Assembly: GCA_004377135.1 (NCBI GenBank)
Contig: SOHS01000017.1
Location: forward strand, 1 to 5,479
DNA from: Dehalococcoidia bacterium
Lineage (GTDB): Bacteria; Chloroflexota; Dehalococcoidia; GIF9; AB-539-J10
DNA length: 5,479 nucleotides
Direction of reading: 5' to 3'
Both the position numbers and the translations under genes were made by a program. Numbering within the stretch: position 1 is the stretch's first letter; the number at the start of each line of letters is the position of its first letter. The notes below the pieces were generated by a model, which saw nothing but the letters and a program-made list of their open reading frames with translations, made no database searches and was not told the DNA's origin. Shown one piece after another: positions 1-5,479 of this stretch.

Positions 1-123
1 CCCCCAAAAGTTCAAGATTTAACCAGCCGCTATCAACATGTTATACCTGAAGTAAAACGCATCGGCATCATTGCCGGAGCTATAATTTTGGTCCTCATAA
101 TCCTGTCTTTTGTTCTTGGTTGA
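1..123 (+). CDS. C-terminal end of an unidentified protein with a terminal transmembrane helix (5' end outside window)
   Basis: Frame 1 is open from the first base to a TGA at 121-123 and gives 40 residues. The first half is polar (PPKVQDLTSRYQHVIPEVKR). It is followed by a strongly hydrophobic run containing IIAGAIILVLIILSFVL that reaches almost to the stop. This is a single membrane helix at the extreme C-terminus, with basic residues (VKR) just before it. By the positive-inside rule the polar part is probably cytoplasmic, as in a tail-anchored or small membrane protein. The stop lies 19 nt before the first pcm start codon, so the two are probably co-transcribed. The start is missing and no family can be named from 40 residues. 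It could instead be the last helix of a multi-pass protein. Confidence 0.65.
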   Translation, partial: PPKVQDLTSRYQHVIPEVKRIGIIAGAIILVLIILSFVLG

Positions 124-134
124 CATCTTCAGCT

Positions 135-139
135 GGTGA
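135..139 (+). promoter_or_regulatory. Probable ribosome binding site for pcm
   Basis: GGTGA can pair with the CCACU part of the 16S rRNA anti-Shine-Dalgarno tail. It lies 3 nt before GTG 143 and 6 nt before GTG 146, so either of the two adjacent GTG codons could be the start. An in-frame TGA at 137-139 rules out any start further upstream. Confidence 0.4.
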
Positions 140-142
140 ACT

Positions 143-781
143 GTGGTGGATTTAGAGCGGGCTAGAGAGAATCTACTTAAACATCTCGAGTACGAAATTG
201 CGGACAAGCGTGTAATTGAGGCTATGAAGCGTGTTCTGCGTGAAGCCTTTGTATCGCAAGAGCAATATCACGTCGCTTATGATGATAGACCCTTAGGCAT
301 TGGCTTTGGACAAACTATCTCCCAACCCTTCATTGTGGCTCTGATGGTACAAGCTCTGGAACTCAGGGGGGATGAAAAGGTACTGGAGCTAGGTACTGGA
401 AGTGGCTATGAGGCTGCGATATTAGCTGAGTTAGCTCAAAAAGTGGTTACTGTGGAGTGTATACCTGAATTGGCGGAATCAGCCAGGCAAGTTCTGGATA
501 ATCTGAGTTATTCCAACATCGAAGTTCACGTATCTGGTAGAACCTTGGGTTGGCCAGAGGAAGCTCCTTATGATGCTATTATAGTTTCTGCTGGTGCCCC
601 CACTGTGCCTAAAGTCCTTTTGGAGCAACTAGCCTGGAATGGGCGCTTGGTAATCCCTGTAGGTTCTCGATGGCAGCAGGAATTACTCAGGGTCACTAAA
701 CTTAGGAAAAGAAACCACATAGAAAACTTAGGTGGTTGCTATTTCGTGCCCCTTATTGGTGAAGGTGCCTGGGGTAAGTGA
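143..781 (+). CDS. pcm: Protein-L-isoaspartate O-methyltransferase (PCMT)
   Basis: This enzyme transfers a methyl group from S-adenosylmethionine to abnormal L-isoaspartyl residues in aged proteins, starting their repair in the cytoplasm. At 212 residues it has the usual length for bacterial PCMT. Visible family marks, in order, are AYDDRPLGIGFGQTIS (45-60), the substrate-side block. Next is the SAM motif I VLELGTGSGY (80-89), followed by the acidic strand end VTVECIPELAE (102-112) with Glu105. Then come APYDAIIVSAGAPTVP (141-156), GRLVIPVG (167-174) and the C-terminal FVPLIGEGAW (201-210). One oddity is at residues 131-133: they read SGR, where most family members have GDG before TLGW, so a usual cofactor-loop aspartate is absent. 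The start is GTG at 143 or 146, bounded by an in-frame TGA at 137-139. The gene probably forms an operon with the membrane-protein gene ending at 123. The family is clear; activity with the changed loop is less so. Confidence 0.93.
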   Translation: MVDLERARENLLKHLEYEIADKRVIEAMKRVLREAFVSQEQYHVAYDDRPLGIGFGQTISQPFIVALMVQALELRGDEKVLELGTGSGYEAAILAELAQKVVTVECIPELAESARQVLDNLSYSNIEVHVSGRTLGWPEEAPYDAIIVSAGAPTVPKVLLEQLAWNGRLVIPVGSRWQQELLRVTKLRKRNHIENLGGCYFVPLIGEGAWGK

Positions 782-883
782 AAAGCTTGATTAGTGCAAA
801 TATCCTTAACGCTGAAACCGAGAGTTGTGAGAAGTTGCCACATTGTGAGTTAAAATAGTAAGTCCTGAATAATTAAGAAATAG

Positions 884-889
884 AGGAGG
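884..889 (+). promoter_or_regulatory. Strong Shine-Dalgarno site for the nitroreductase gene
   Basis: A full AGGAGG, within GAGGAGGA at 883-890, lies 11 nt before the ATG at 901. It supports that start. The 119-nt gap after pcm leaves room for a separate promoter, but I see no well-spaced pair: TTGCCA 835-840 with TAGTAA 856-861 has only a 15-nt spacer. Confidence 0.75.
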
Positions 890-900
890 AAAGCCAAGGT

Positions 901-1584
901 ATGGACATCGTTGAAGCTATCCAACAAAGGAAGAGCATTCGGGCTTTTAGACCAGACCCTGTGCCCCAGGAAATTCTGAAGGAGATATTGGAGCTGGCCT
1001 TACGAGCTCCCTCCTGGGCAAATACTCAGCCCTGGGAATTTGCTATAGTGGCCGGGGAAAAACTAGAGGAAATGAGACAAGTCTTTGTTGAAAAAGCAGA
1101 AGAGGAACACAATCCAGACATCCCTCGTCCTCGAGAATTTCCCGAGCCTTACGATACTCGTCGCCGTGTTCTGGGCAGGAAGGTTCTCGAATTGAAGGGA
1201 ATACAGAGGGAGGATAAAGAAAAGAGGAGATGGTGGCTCTTGCAAGGCTTGAGGCTGTTTGAAGCTCCTTGCGTCATCTATATCTATATTGACCGTTCTT
1301 TCTACCTACAGGGCGACGGGTTGAACATTTGGCCTATATTTGATTGTGGTTTGGTAGCTGAGAACATAATGCTGCTGGCTACCAAGTATGGGCTAGGAAC
1401 AATTGCTCAAATACAGGCTGTCGTGTATCCTGATGTGTTGAGGAAGTTGTTGGGAATACCAGATTCCAAGCTTATAGTGCTGGGAATAGCCGTTGGCTAC
1501 CCTGACCGGGATGACCCTGTAAACCAGCTCCGCTCCGAAAGAGAACCATTGGATAATGTGAGCACCTGGTATGGTTTTGATTAA
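901..1584 (+). CDS. Nitroreductase family protein (FMN-dependent oxidoreductase, PnbA/NfnB-like)
   Basis: This is a 227-residue soluble flavoprotein of the nitroreductase fold. The family binds FMN as a dimer and uses NAD(P)H to reduce nitroaromatics, quinones or similar acceptors. The physiological substrate cannot be read from the sequence. Family marks are the N-terminal FMN-phosphate motif QRKSIRAF (9-16), APSWANTQPWEF (36-47), a central insert starting PYDTRRRVLGRKV (83-95), AENIMLLATKYGLGT (153-167), and the C-terminal block LIVLGIAVGYPD (191-202) with N208, R211 and R214. The insert with its RRR..G pattern and the later LRLFEAPCV (117-125) resemble the PnbA/NfnB-like branch of the family, recalled from memory. 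No cysteine cluster for an iron-sulfur centre is visible; the only cysteines are C124 and C149. The ATG at 901 is supported by AGGAGG at 884-889. The length is normal and the gene intact. It may be read with pcm or alone, and it converges with the TPR gene ending at 1707. Confidence 0.9.
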   Translation: MDIVEAIQQRKSIRAFRPDPVPQEILKEILELALRAPSWANTQPWEFAIVAGEKLEEMRQVFVEKAEEEHNPDIPRPREFPEPYDTRRRVLGRKVLELKGIQREDKEKRRWWLLQGLRLFEAPCVIYIYIDRSFYLQGDGLNIWPIFDCGLVAENIMLLATKYGLGTIAQIQAVVYPDVLRKLLGIPDSKLIVLGIAVGYPDRDDPVNQLRSEREPLDNVSTWYGFD

Positions 1585-1706
1585 AAGATACAAAAAGTAT
1601 GTCCCTGAGCTTGGAAATGAGTAATTCTTGGTACCTTGTATACGATTGTGCAATATGTCGTGAAACTGTGATTTTTGACTATTGACAAGGTGAACAGGTA
1701 GCGGGC

Positions 1707-3119
1707 CTAGGCTTTCAGCATCTCCTTCTTCCGCAGCACCTTCTCCGTATCCTTCTTGGCACCGACCTTCTGGAAGACAGCAAGTGCTTCATCCAGGTCA
1801 TCATGCGCCTTGTCCCGGTCTCCCTTGCCGCCGCGAGAAAGGTACATCAATCCTCGCTCATAAAGGGTCCTGGCTTCATCCCAGGGGAGCTGGTATTGCC
1901 GGTTGATTTGAATAGCCCTGTCAAAGGACTCGGTTGCTGTATCCCAGTCCTTCCGCGCTGTGGCCAGCATGCCTCTGGCCAGATACATGGGTGCAGGCAG
2001 GCCATACCAGTTCTGCCCTGGTTTCATAAGTTCAAAACCCCTGTTCACATATTCCGCCGCCTTATCAGGCTGGCCCATCTTAAGATAAAGCTCAGCCAGC
2101 ACCGGAAGCACCCACAGCTCAAAAAGCACGTTGCCCCCCTTCTGGCAGATTTCCAGGCTCTTCAACAGGAATTCTTCAGTTTTGGGATAGTTTTCCAACT
2201 CCAGGTTGAGGCTGCCCAGGGCAAAGGAACACGCACCCACGGCGGCAAAGTTGTTCCTGTCTTTATGGGCAGCTATTGACCCTTCCAGATACTCCCTGGC
2301 CTTTTCCAATTCTCCCTGGCGCAGATAGTGAAATCCAACGCCGGCAACGTCTTCAAAGGGGCAAATTGCCCCGGTTTCTGCCACTGAGGCCTTGTCCTGT
2401 ATGGTCTCGACCGCCCGGCAGGACTCCTCCGCCTTGGCAACTTCTCCGGATAGCGTATATATTAGCGCCAGCGGGCGTCTCAGGAAGAGTTCAATTGTAG
2501 GTATACCGAACTTAGTCGTCTCCGGGAGAGCTTTCTCTCCCCATTTCCTGGCCATTGGGACATCCCGCAACAAAGCCAAGCTGAGGGTAAGCTGTTGTCC
2601 CAGCATGCCGATAACGAGCGAGCTTCCCTTGTTGACGACAGGGGCCCAGACATTCTCATTATAGGCTATACCTTCGTCTACCCGTCCCGTGTAAGTCCAT
2701 GCCGTTCCCAGGCCGGAGGCTGCCTTCAAGCGGGTGCCCATAGGCACACCCAGCCCTGCAAATATGTCCACAGCTCTCTGTGCCCAGCTTAGGGCGGTAG
2801 CCGGTTGGCCCAGGTGGAGATATACATGTGCCATACGTTGATATATCATCGCCTTATCCACACTATCAGGGTCCTCTTCTACCATGGTCCTGGCCGCCTC
2901 CACGTGTTCAAGGGCCAAATCTTCCCTGCCCAGGATACTGTATATGGTTATGAAACGCATCTGAGCGCGGATTATGTTTTGTTTGTCGCCCAGCTTCTCA
3001 TACAGCTCCAGTGCCGACCTGGTATAGCCAAGGGCAGCATCATGATCCATTTGGGCTAAAGAGACGTCGACCAAATTCTCTAATACCTGCGCCTTCTTGG
3101 CAAGCTCCTCTTCTATCAT
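1707..3119 (-). CDS. TPR-repeat protein, probably the separated C-terminal part of the upstream kinase-ATPase
   Basis: The 470 residues are almost entirely alpha-helical tetratricopeptide-type repeats. Recognisable units include AALGYTRSALELYEKLGD (28-45), the unit ending LALEHVEAA (68-76), VYLHLGQPATALSWAQRAV (99-117), YLRQGELEKAREYLEGSI (265-282), LYLKMGQPDKAAEYVNRGF (344-362) and the unit around DWDTATESFDRAI (391-403). TPR arrays are protein-binding scaffolds. The stretch at about 125-260 is less regular and may be a ligand-binding or degenerate part. There is no signal peptide or membrane segment, so it is probably cytoplasmic. The ATG at 3119 shares its A with the TAA stop of the kinase gene (TAATG), so translation is very probably coupled. 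In related kinase-AAA-TPR proteins this region continues the same chain. Read upstream of the ATG, this frame gives EKRL before MIEE and joins smoothly to the kinase's last helix. It may therefore be a true partner subunit or the product of a frameshift. Confidence 0.85.
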   Translation of the reverse strand: MIEEELAKKAQVLENLVDVSLAQMDHDAALGYTRSALELYEKLGDKQNIIRAQMRFITIYSILGREDLALEHVEAARTMVEEDPDSVDKAMIYQRMAHVYLHLGQPATALSWAQRAVDIFAGLGVPMGTRLKAASGLGTAWTYTGRVDEGIAYNENVWAPVVNKGSSLVIGMLGQQLTLSLALLRDVPMARKWGEKALPETTKFGIPTIELFLRRPLALIYTLSGEVAKAEESCRAVETIQDKASVAETGAICPFEDVAGVGFHYLRQGELEKAREYLEGSIAAHKDRNNFAAVGACSFALGSLNLELENYPKTEEFLLKSLEICQKGGNVLFELWVLPVLAELYLKMGQPDKAAEYVNRGFELMKPGQNWYGLPAPMYLARGMLATARKDWDTATESFDRAIQINRQYQLPWDEARTLYERGLMYLSRGGKGDRDKAHDDLDEALAVFQKVGAKKDTEKVLRKKEMLKA

Positions 3120-3121
3120 TA
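3117..3121 (-). other. TAATG stop/start overlap between kinase-ATPase and TPR genes
   Basis: On the - strand the kinase gene ends in TAA (3121-3119) and the TPR gene begins with ATG (3119-3117), sharing one A. A purine-rich stretch (GAGAAAAGAGG) ends 3 nt before the ATG and could help ribosomes restart. The downstream frame is -1 relative to the upstream one. Adding one A to the A4 run at 3127-3130 would make the two frames one. Confidence 0.85.
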
Positions 3122-5365
3122 ACCTCTTTTCTCCATCAGCTTCAGTGCGGTTTCGTAATATCGCCTCGCTTGGTCCCAGGCGAACAGCTTGGCTGCTTTA
3201 TCGCCGGCCTTCTGAGCGTAGTCAACAGCCTTGGACAGGTCATTTCCCTCAAGAAAGTGGTATGCCAGCGCTTCCAGATAATCGTCTGTCTTCCTAGCAT
3301 ATACATTCTCTATCGCTTCCCCCACCTTCAGATGGTGTCTTCTCCTTCTGACTGTACTGATGTCCTCGTAGAGCACATCTCTGAGCTGAGTGTCGGCGAA
3401 GGCATAGACCTCCTCCCCCGGGATGTGCCTGTCCACCACCAGTCGGGCGTGCAGGCACTTGTCAATTATGTCGATCAATTCGTTTTCACCTAAGCCAGTA
3501 ACCTCTCTTAGCACCGGAAAACTGAACTCTCTGCCAATCACCGCCGCTGTGCTCAGGACGTGGAAGGATTCTTCATCCAAGCTCTCCAGTTTTTTCCCGA
3601 GTACCTCCTTGATACCTCGAGGCACATGTACCTGAGATAGGTCCTTGACCCCCCAACCTTTTTCTACAGGGTATACTGCTCCCTCTTCGACCAAAGAGCG
3701 TAATACTTCCTCGACAAAGAATGGATTGCCTTCCGTCTTGCCATAGATCAGGTCAGGCAGCTCGCTGGGAACCTTCTCGCCGAACGTCTGCCTGGTCATT
3801 TGAAGAATATGATCGAAGGCCAGTCGCTTTAAGGGAAGCGCATAAGACAGCCTCTCCCGGTTTATTTTAGCAACAGAGCGAGAGAGGGAACGCTGATCTT
3901 CCAACTCCAGGTCACGATAAGCACCCACAACCAGGAGGTGCTCAGCGGTGATGGCACGCGCCATGTGGAGCAAAAGCCCCATCGAGGCATCATCAAACCA
4001 CTGCAGGTCATCCAAGAACAGCACAAGCGGAGGCTCTTTGGAGATGTTGACAAAGAACTGAGTAACCGCCTCGTAGAGGCGGACATGCTGTTGAGCGGAG
4101 GGTGCTGGCGCTGAAGATGGGATGGTGCCCAACTTCTCGCCAACCTCAGGCACTAGTTTTGCCAGTTCTGGAGCGAATGTACCTACAGCTTTGAACAGAA
4201 GAAGTGGTGGTGCCCAGCGAAAGTATTCCTTGATGATATCGCTCCAGGGCTGGTAGGGGACAGCACCTTCACGCTCGTAACCCCTGCTCATGAGACACTG
4301 AGCACCTCGGAGCTTGGCGTAGCTTCTCAGTTCATAAGCCAGCCTGGTCTTACCAATACCAGCCTCTCCGGTGATAAAGACCAGGCTTCCTTCACCCCTT
4401 AAGGTTGCATCCAGACGTGTCCTGAGGATTTTTGTTTCTTGCTCCCGGTCCACCAGCGGCTGAGCCCACAGTGGCTCAGGAGTAGGAATGGTCTCAGCAG
4501 CTTTCCCCTCGGTTGGCACCTCCACATATGTGGGTCTGGCCTCCGGCCCCTCAATCACAGACTTGAGAGCTTGGAAAAGCTCACCAGCTGACTGGTAGCG
4601 CTGGTCGGGGTCTTTGGCAAGAAGCTTGAGGATGACCTGCTCCAGGGCCGTTGGAATCTCGGGGGCCAGTTTTCGGGGCATCATGGGCAGGTCGTTGATA
4701 TGGCTGAAAATGACTTTAACCGGATCATCTCCGTGGAAGGGAGGCCTGCCAGTGACCATCTCATAAAGAACGCAGCCCAAAGAATAGAGATCTGACCTGG
4801 TATCGGAGCGCTTTCCCAGAGCTTGCTCGGGAGGCAGATAGGCAGGAGTCCCTATTATCACACCTCTCTGTGTGAGATTGGGTCCACCCAATGCTCTGGC
4901 CAGGCCGAAGTCCATCAACTTGGGCAGTCCAGCGGAGGTAATCATGATGTTCTCCGGCTTGATGTCTCGGTGGAGGATGCCATGAGAATGCGCATATTCA
5001 AGTGCCTGGCAGACTTGGCTGCCGATTCTGAGAGTGGTAGCAGCGTCACAGCGTGCATCAGGTTGAGAGCCGATCAAACCGCTTAGGTTAGGGCCATCGA
5101 CGAACTCCAGGATGAGGTAATGGCTCTCGCCCTCCTGGCCGATGTCGTATATGGCGACAATATTAGGATGAGAAAGGCCGGCGGTGGCCTTGGCTTCCTG
5201 TTCAAAGCGGGCAAAGGACTCATGGTCAAGGCCTTCACCCTTAATGACCTTAATGGCTACGGTGCGGTCGAGCCTGGTGTCTTCAGCCTTGAAGACAATA
5301 CCCCTGCCGCCCTCTCCCAGCTTCTTTGCGACCTTGTACCTACCGCCCTGGAACGATTCAAACAA
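3119..5365 (-). CDS. Ser/Thr protein kinase fused to an AAA (AAA_16-type) ATPase, with start of a TPR region
   Basis: This is a 748-residue cytoplasmic signalling protein. Residues about 10-270 form a complete Hanks-type kinase: glycine loop GEGGRGIVF (17-25), VAIK with Lys39, a likely helix-C Glu57, HRDIKPEN (132-139, catalytic Asp134), DFG (152-154), GTPAYLPPE (172-180) and SDLYSLG (191-197). All catalytic residues are present, so it should be active. A proline-rich linker (about 271-302) leads to an AAA_16/STAND-like NTPase: Walker A GEAGIGKT (333-340), Walker B LVLFLDDLQW (447-456), GAYRDLEL (481-488) and GNPFFVEEVL (546-555). A winged-helix-like part follows (about 580-680), then TPR-like helices from about 690. 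No membrane helix or extracellular sensor is seen. The start is TTG at 5365: an in-frame TGA lies two codons upstream, AGGAG (5377-5373) sits 7 nt before it, and no ATG or GTG fits before the glycine loop. Relatives normally carry the TPR region in the same chain; here it is the next gene, overlapping by one base. The signal sensed and the targets are unknown. Confidence 0.92.
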   Translation of the reverse strand: MFESFQGGRYKVAKKLGEGGRGIVFKAEDTRLDRTVAIKVIKGEGLDHESFARFEQEAKATAGLSHPNIVAIYDIGQEGESHYLILEFVDGPNLSGLIGSQPDARCDAATTLRIGSQVCQALEYAHSHGILHRDIKPENIMITSAGLPKLMDFGLARALGGPNLTQRGVIIGTPAYLPPEQALGKRSDTRSDLYSLGCVLYEMVTGRPPFHGDDPVKVIFSHINDLPMMPRKLAPEIPTALEQVILKLLAKDPDQRYQSAGELFQALKSVIEGPEARPTYVEVPTEGKAAETIPTPEPLWAQPLVDREQETKILRTRLDATLRGEGSLVFITGEAGIGKTRLAYELRSYAKLRGAQCLMSRGYEREGAVPYQPWSDIIKEYFRWAPPLLLFKAVGTFAPELAKLVPEVGEKLGTIPSSAPAPSAQQHVRLYEAVTQFFVNISKEPPLVLFLDDLQWFDDASMGLLLHMARAITAEHLLVVGAYRDLELEDQRSLSRSVAKINRERLSYALPLKRLAFDHILQMTRQTFGEKVPSELPDLIYGKTEGNPFFVEEVLRSLVEEGAVYPVEKGWGVKDLSQVHVPRGIKEVLGKKLESLDEESFHVLSTAAVIGREFSFPVLREVTGLGENELIDIIDKCLHARLVVDRHIPGEEVYAFADTQLRDVLYEDISTVRRRRHHLKVGEAIENVYARKTDDYLEALAYHFLEGNDLSKAVDYAQKAGDKAAKLFAWDQARRYYETALKLMEKRG

Positions 5366-5372
5366 CGCTCAT

Positions 5373-5377
5373 CTCCT
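5373..5377 (-). promoter_or_regulatory. Shine-Dalgarno site that decides the TTG start of the kinase gene
   Basis: On the - strand AGGAG (within GGCAGGAGA) ends 7 nt before TTG 5365, which is ideal spacing. With the in-frame TGA at 5371-5369 this leaves TTG as the only sensible start. Confidence 0.75.
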
Positions 5378-5412
5378 GCCACCGTGATCGGAGCCTATCG
5401 CTCAAACTTATG

Positions 5413-5422
5413 AGCAATTGCT
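5413..5422. repeat. Perfect 10-bp palindrome AGCAATTGCT in the kinase leader
   Basis: The sequence equals its own reverse complement. It lies just downstream of the predicted transcription start of the kinase gene, in its untranslated leader. It could be a small regulator site or chance; the flanking bases do not extend the symmetry. Confidence 0.4.
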
Positions 5423-5424
5423 GC

Positions 5425-5441
5425 ATGATTTATATAATCAT
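5425..5441. promoter_or_regulatory. Inverted repeat over the -10 box: candidate operator
   Basis: ATGATT (5425-5430) and AATCAT (5436-5441) are exact reverse complements separated by TATAT. The repeat covers the -10 box (5437-5442) and the expected start point near 5430. A repressor bound here would block transcription. The symmetry is seen directly; an operator role is inference, because AT-rich promoter DNA often makes short palindromes. Confidence 0.4.
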
Positions 5442-5465
5442 ACTCGTGGGTGAATATGGAGTCAA
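5437..5465 (-). promoter_or_regulatory. Sigma70-type promoter of the kinase-TPR operon
   Basis: Read on the - strand, TTGACT (5465-5460) is followed by a 17-nt spacer and TATGAT (5442-5437). Each hexamer differs from consensus at one base and the spacing is optimal. The start of transcription would fall near 5430, giving a leader of about 65 nt before TTG 5365. No other promoter is evident before the TPR gene, so both genes are probably on one transcript. Confidence 0.7.
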
Positions 5466-5479
5466 TGTTCCCTGACCCG

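Noticed and set aside
835..861. Candidate promoter TTGCCA / TAGTAA before the nitroreductase gene
   Set aside because: The 15-nt spacer is too short and the -10 is poor. TAAAAT at 851-856 is a better -10 but has no -35 at 16-18 nt.
1803..2279. 158-codon open frame on the + strand opposite the TPR gene
   Set aside because: It lies wholly inside the well-supported TPR gene on the other strand. Its translation is low-complexity and resembles no family, and it has no ribosome binding site.
3011..3493. 160-codon open frame on the + strand across the kinase/TPR junction
   Set aside because: It is antisense to two clear coding regions, its residues look random, and it has no domain or start signal.
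3862..4143. 93-codon open frame on the - strand inside the ATPase domain, a possible second frameshift
   Set aside because: The main kinase-ATPase frame is intact through this stretch with Walker B in place. The other frame is only a shadow rich in Ser, Arg and Trp.
143..5365. Base composition shift between + strand genes and - strand genes as a sign of horizontal transfer
   Set aside because: Hand counts vary widely (26/60 GC at 241-300, 34/60 at 1141-1200, 31/60 at 2041-2100, 37/60 at 4501-4560), so the slight trend is not enough to claim transfer.
5358..5372. Four-codon leader ORF (ATG AGC GTT GTT TGA) overlapping the kinase TTG start
   Set aside because: Its ATG directly abuts the AGGAG site, which is too close for initiation. 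The TTG at 5365 has the proper 7-nt spacing.
1..5479. CRISPR array, tRNA or rRNA genes, insertion sequence ends, integrase attachment sites
   Set aside because: I saw no regularly spaced direct repeats, no cloverleaf or rRNA-like stretches, and no transposase or terminal inverted repeats; almost all of the window is explained by the genes listed.

Overview
The window comes from a bacterium of moderate GC. Genes are tightly packed, with a Shine-Dalgarno site of AGGAGG type, a standard sigma70-type promoter, and GTG and TTG starts. Nothing fixes the taxon. The large eukaryote-like Ser/Thr kinase joined to an AAA ATPase and a TPR region, beside pcm and a nitroreductase, would suit an environmental lineage with many such regulators. 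Chloroflexota (Dehalococcoidia-like) or a deltaproteobacterial group are possible, but this is a low-confidence inference.

Layout. On the + strand, bases 1-123 hold the 3' end of a gene whose product ends in a transmembrane helix. After 19 nt comes a protein-L-isoaspartate O-methyltransferase (pcm, 143-781). After another 119 nt, with a strong ribosome binding site, comes an FMN-dependent nitroreductase (901-1584). A 122-nt convergent spacer without a convincing terminator follows. The rest lies on the - strand. A Ser/Thr kinase-AAA ATPase regulator (5365 down to 3119) is followed, with a TAATG stop/start overlap, by a TPR protein (3119 down to 1707). A well-formed promoter (TTGACT-17-TATGAT) lies 72 bases upstream of the kinase's TTG start, and an inverted repeat covers its -10 box.

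How the genes may work together. The two - strand genes look like one signalling machine: kinase, then NTPase switch, then TPR sensor scaffold. Related proteins are usually a single chain of about 1,200 residues. Here the chain is cut inside its TPR region, and one extra base in an A4 run just before the stop would rejoin it. This is either a real two-subunit version or a frameshift (natural or from sequencing). It is the most useful point to check. The + strand genes are repair and redox housekeeping functions with no clear link to the regulator. I see no mobile element, CRISPR array, tRNA or rRNA, and no firm sign of a wholly new system.
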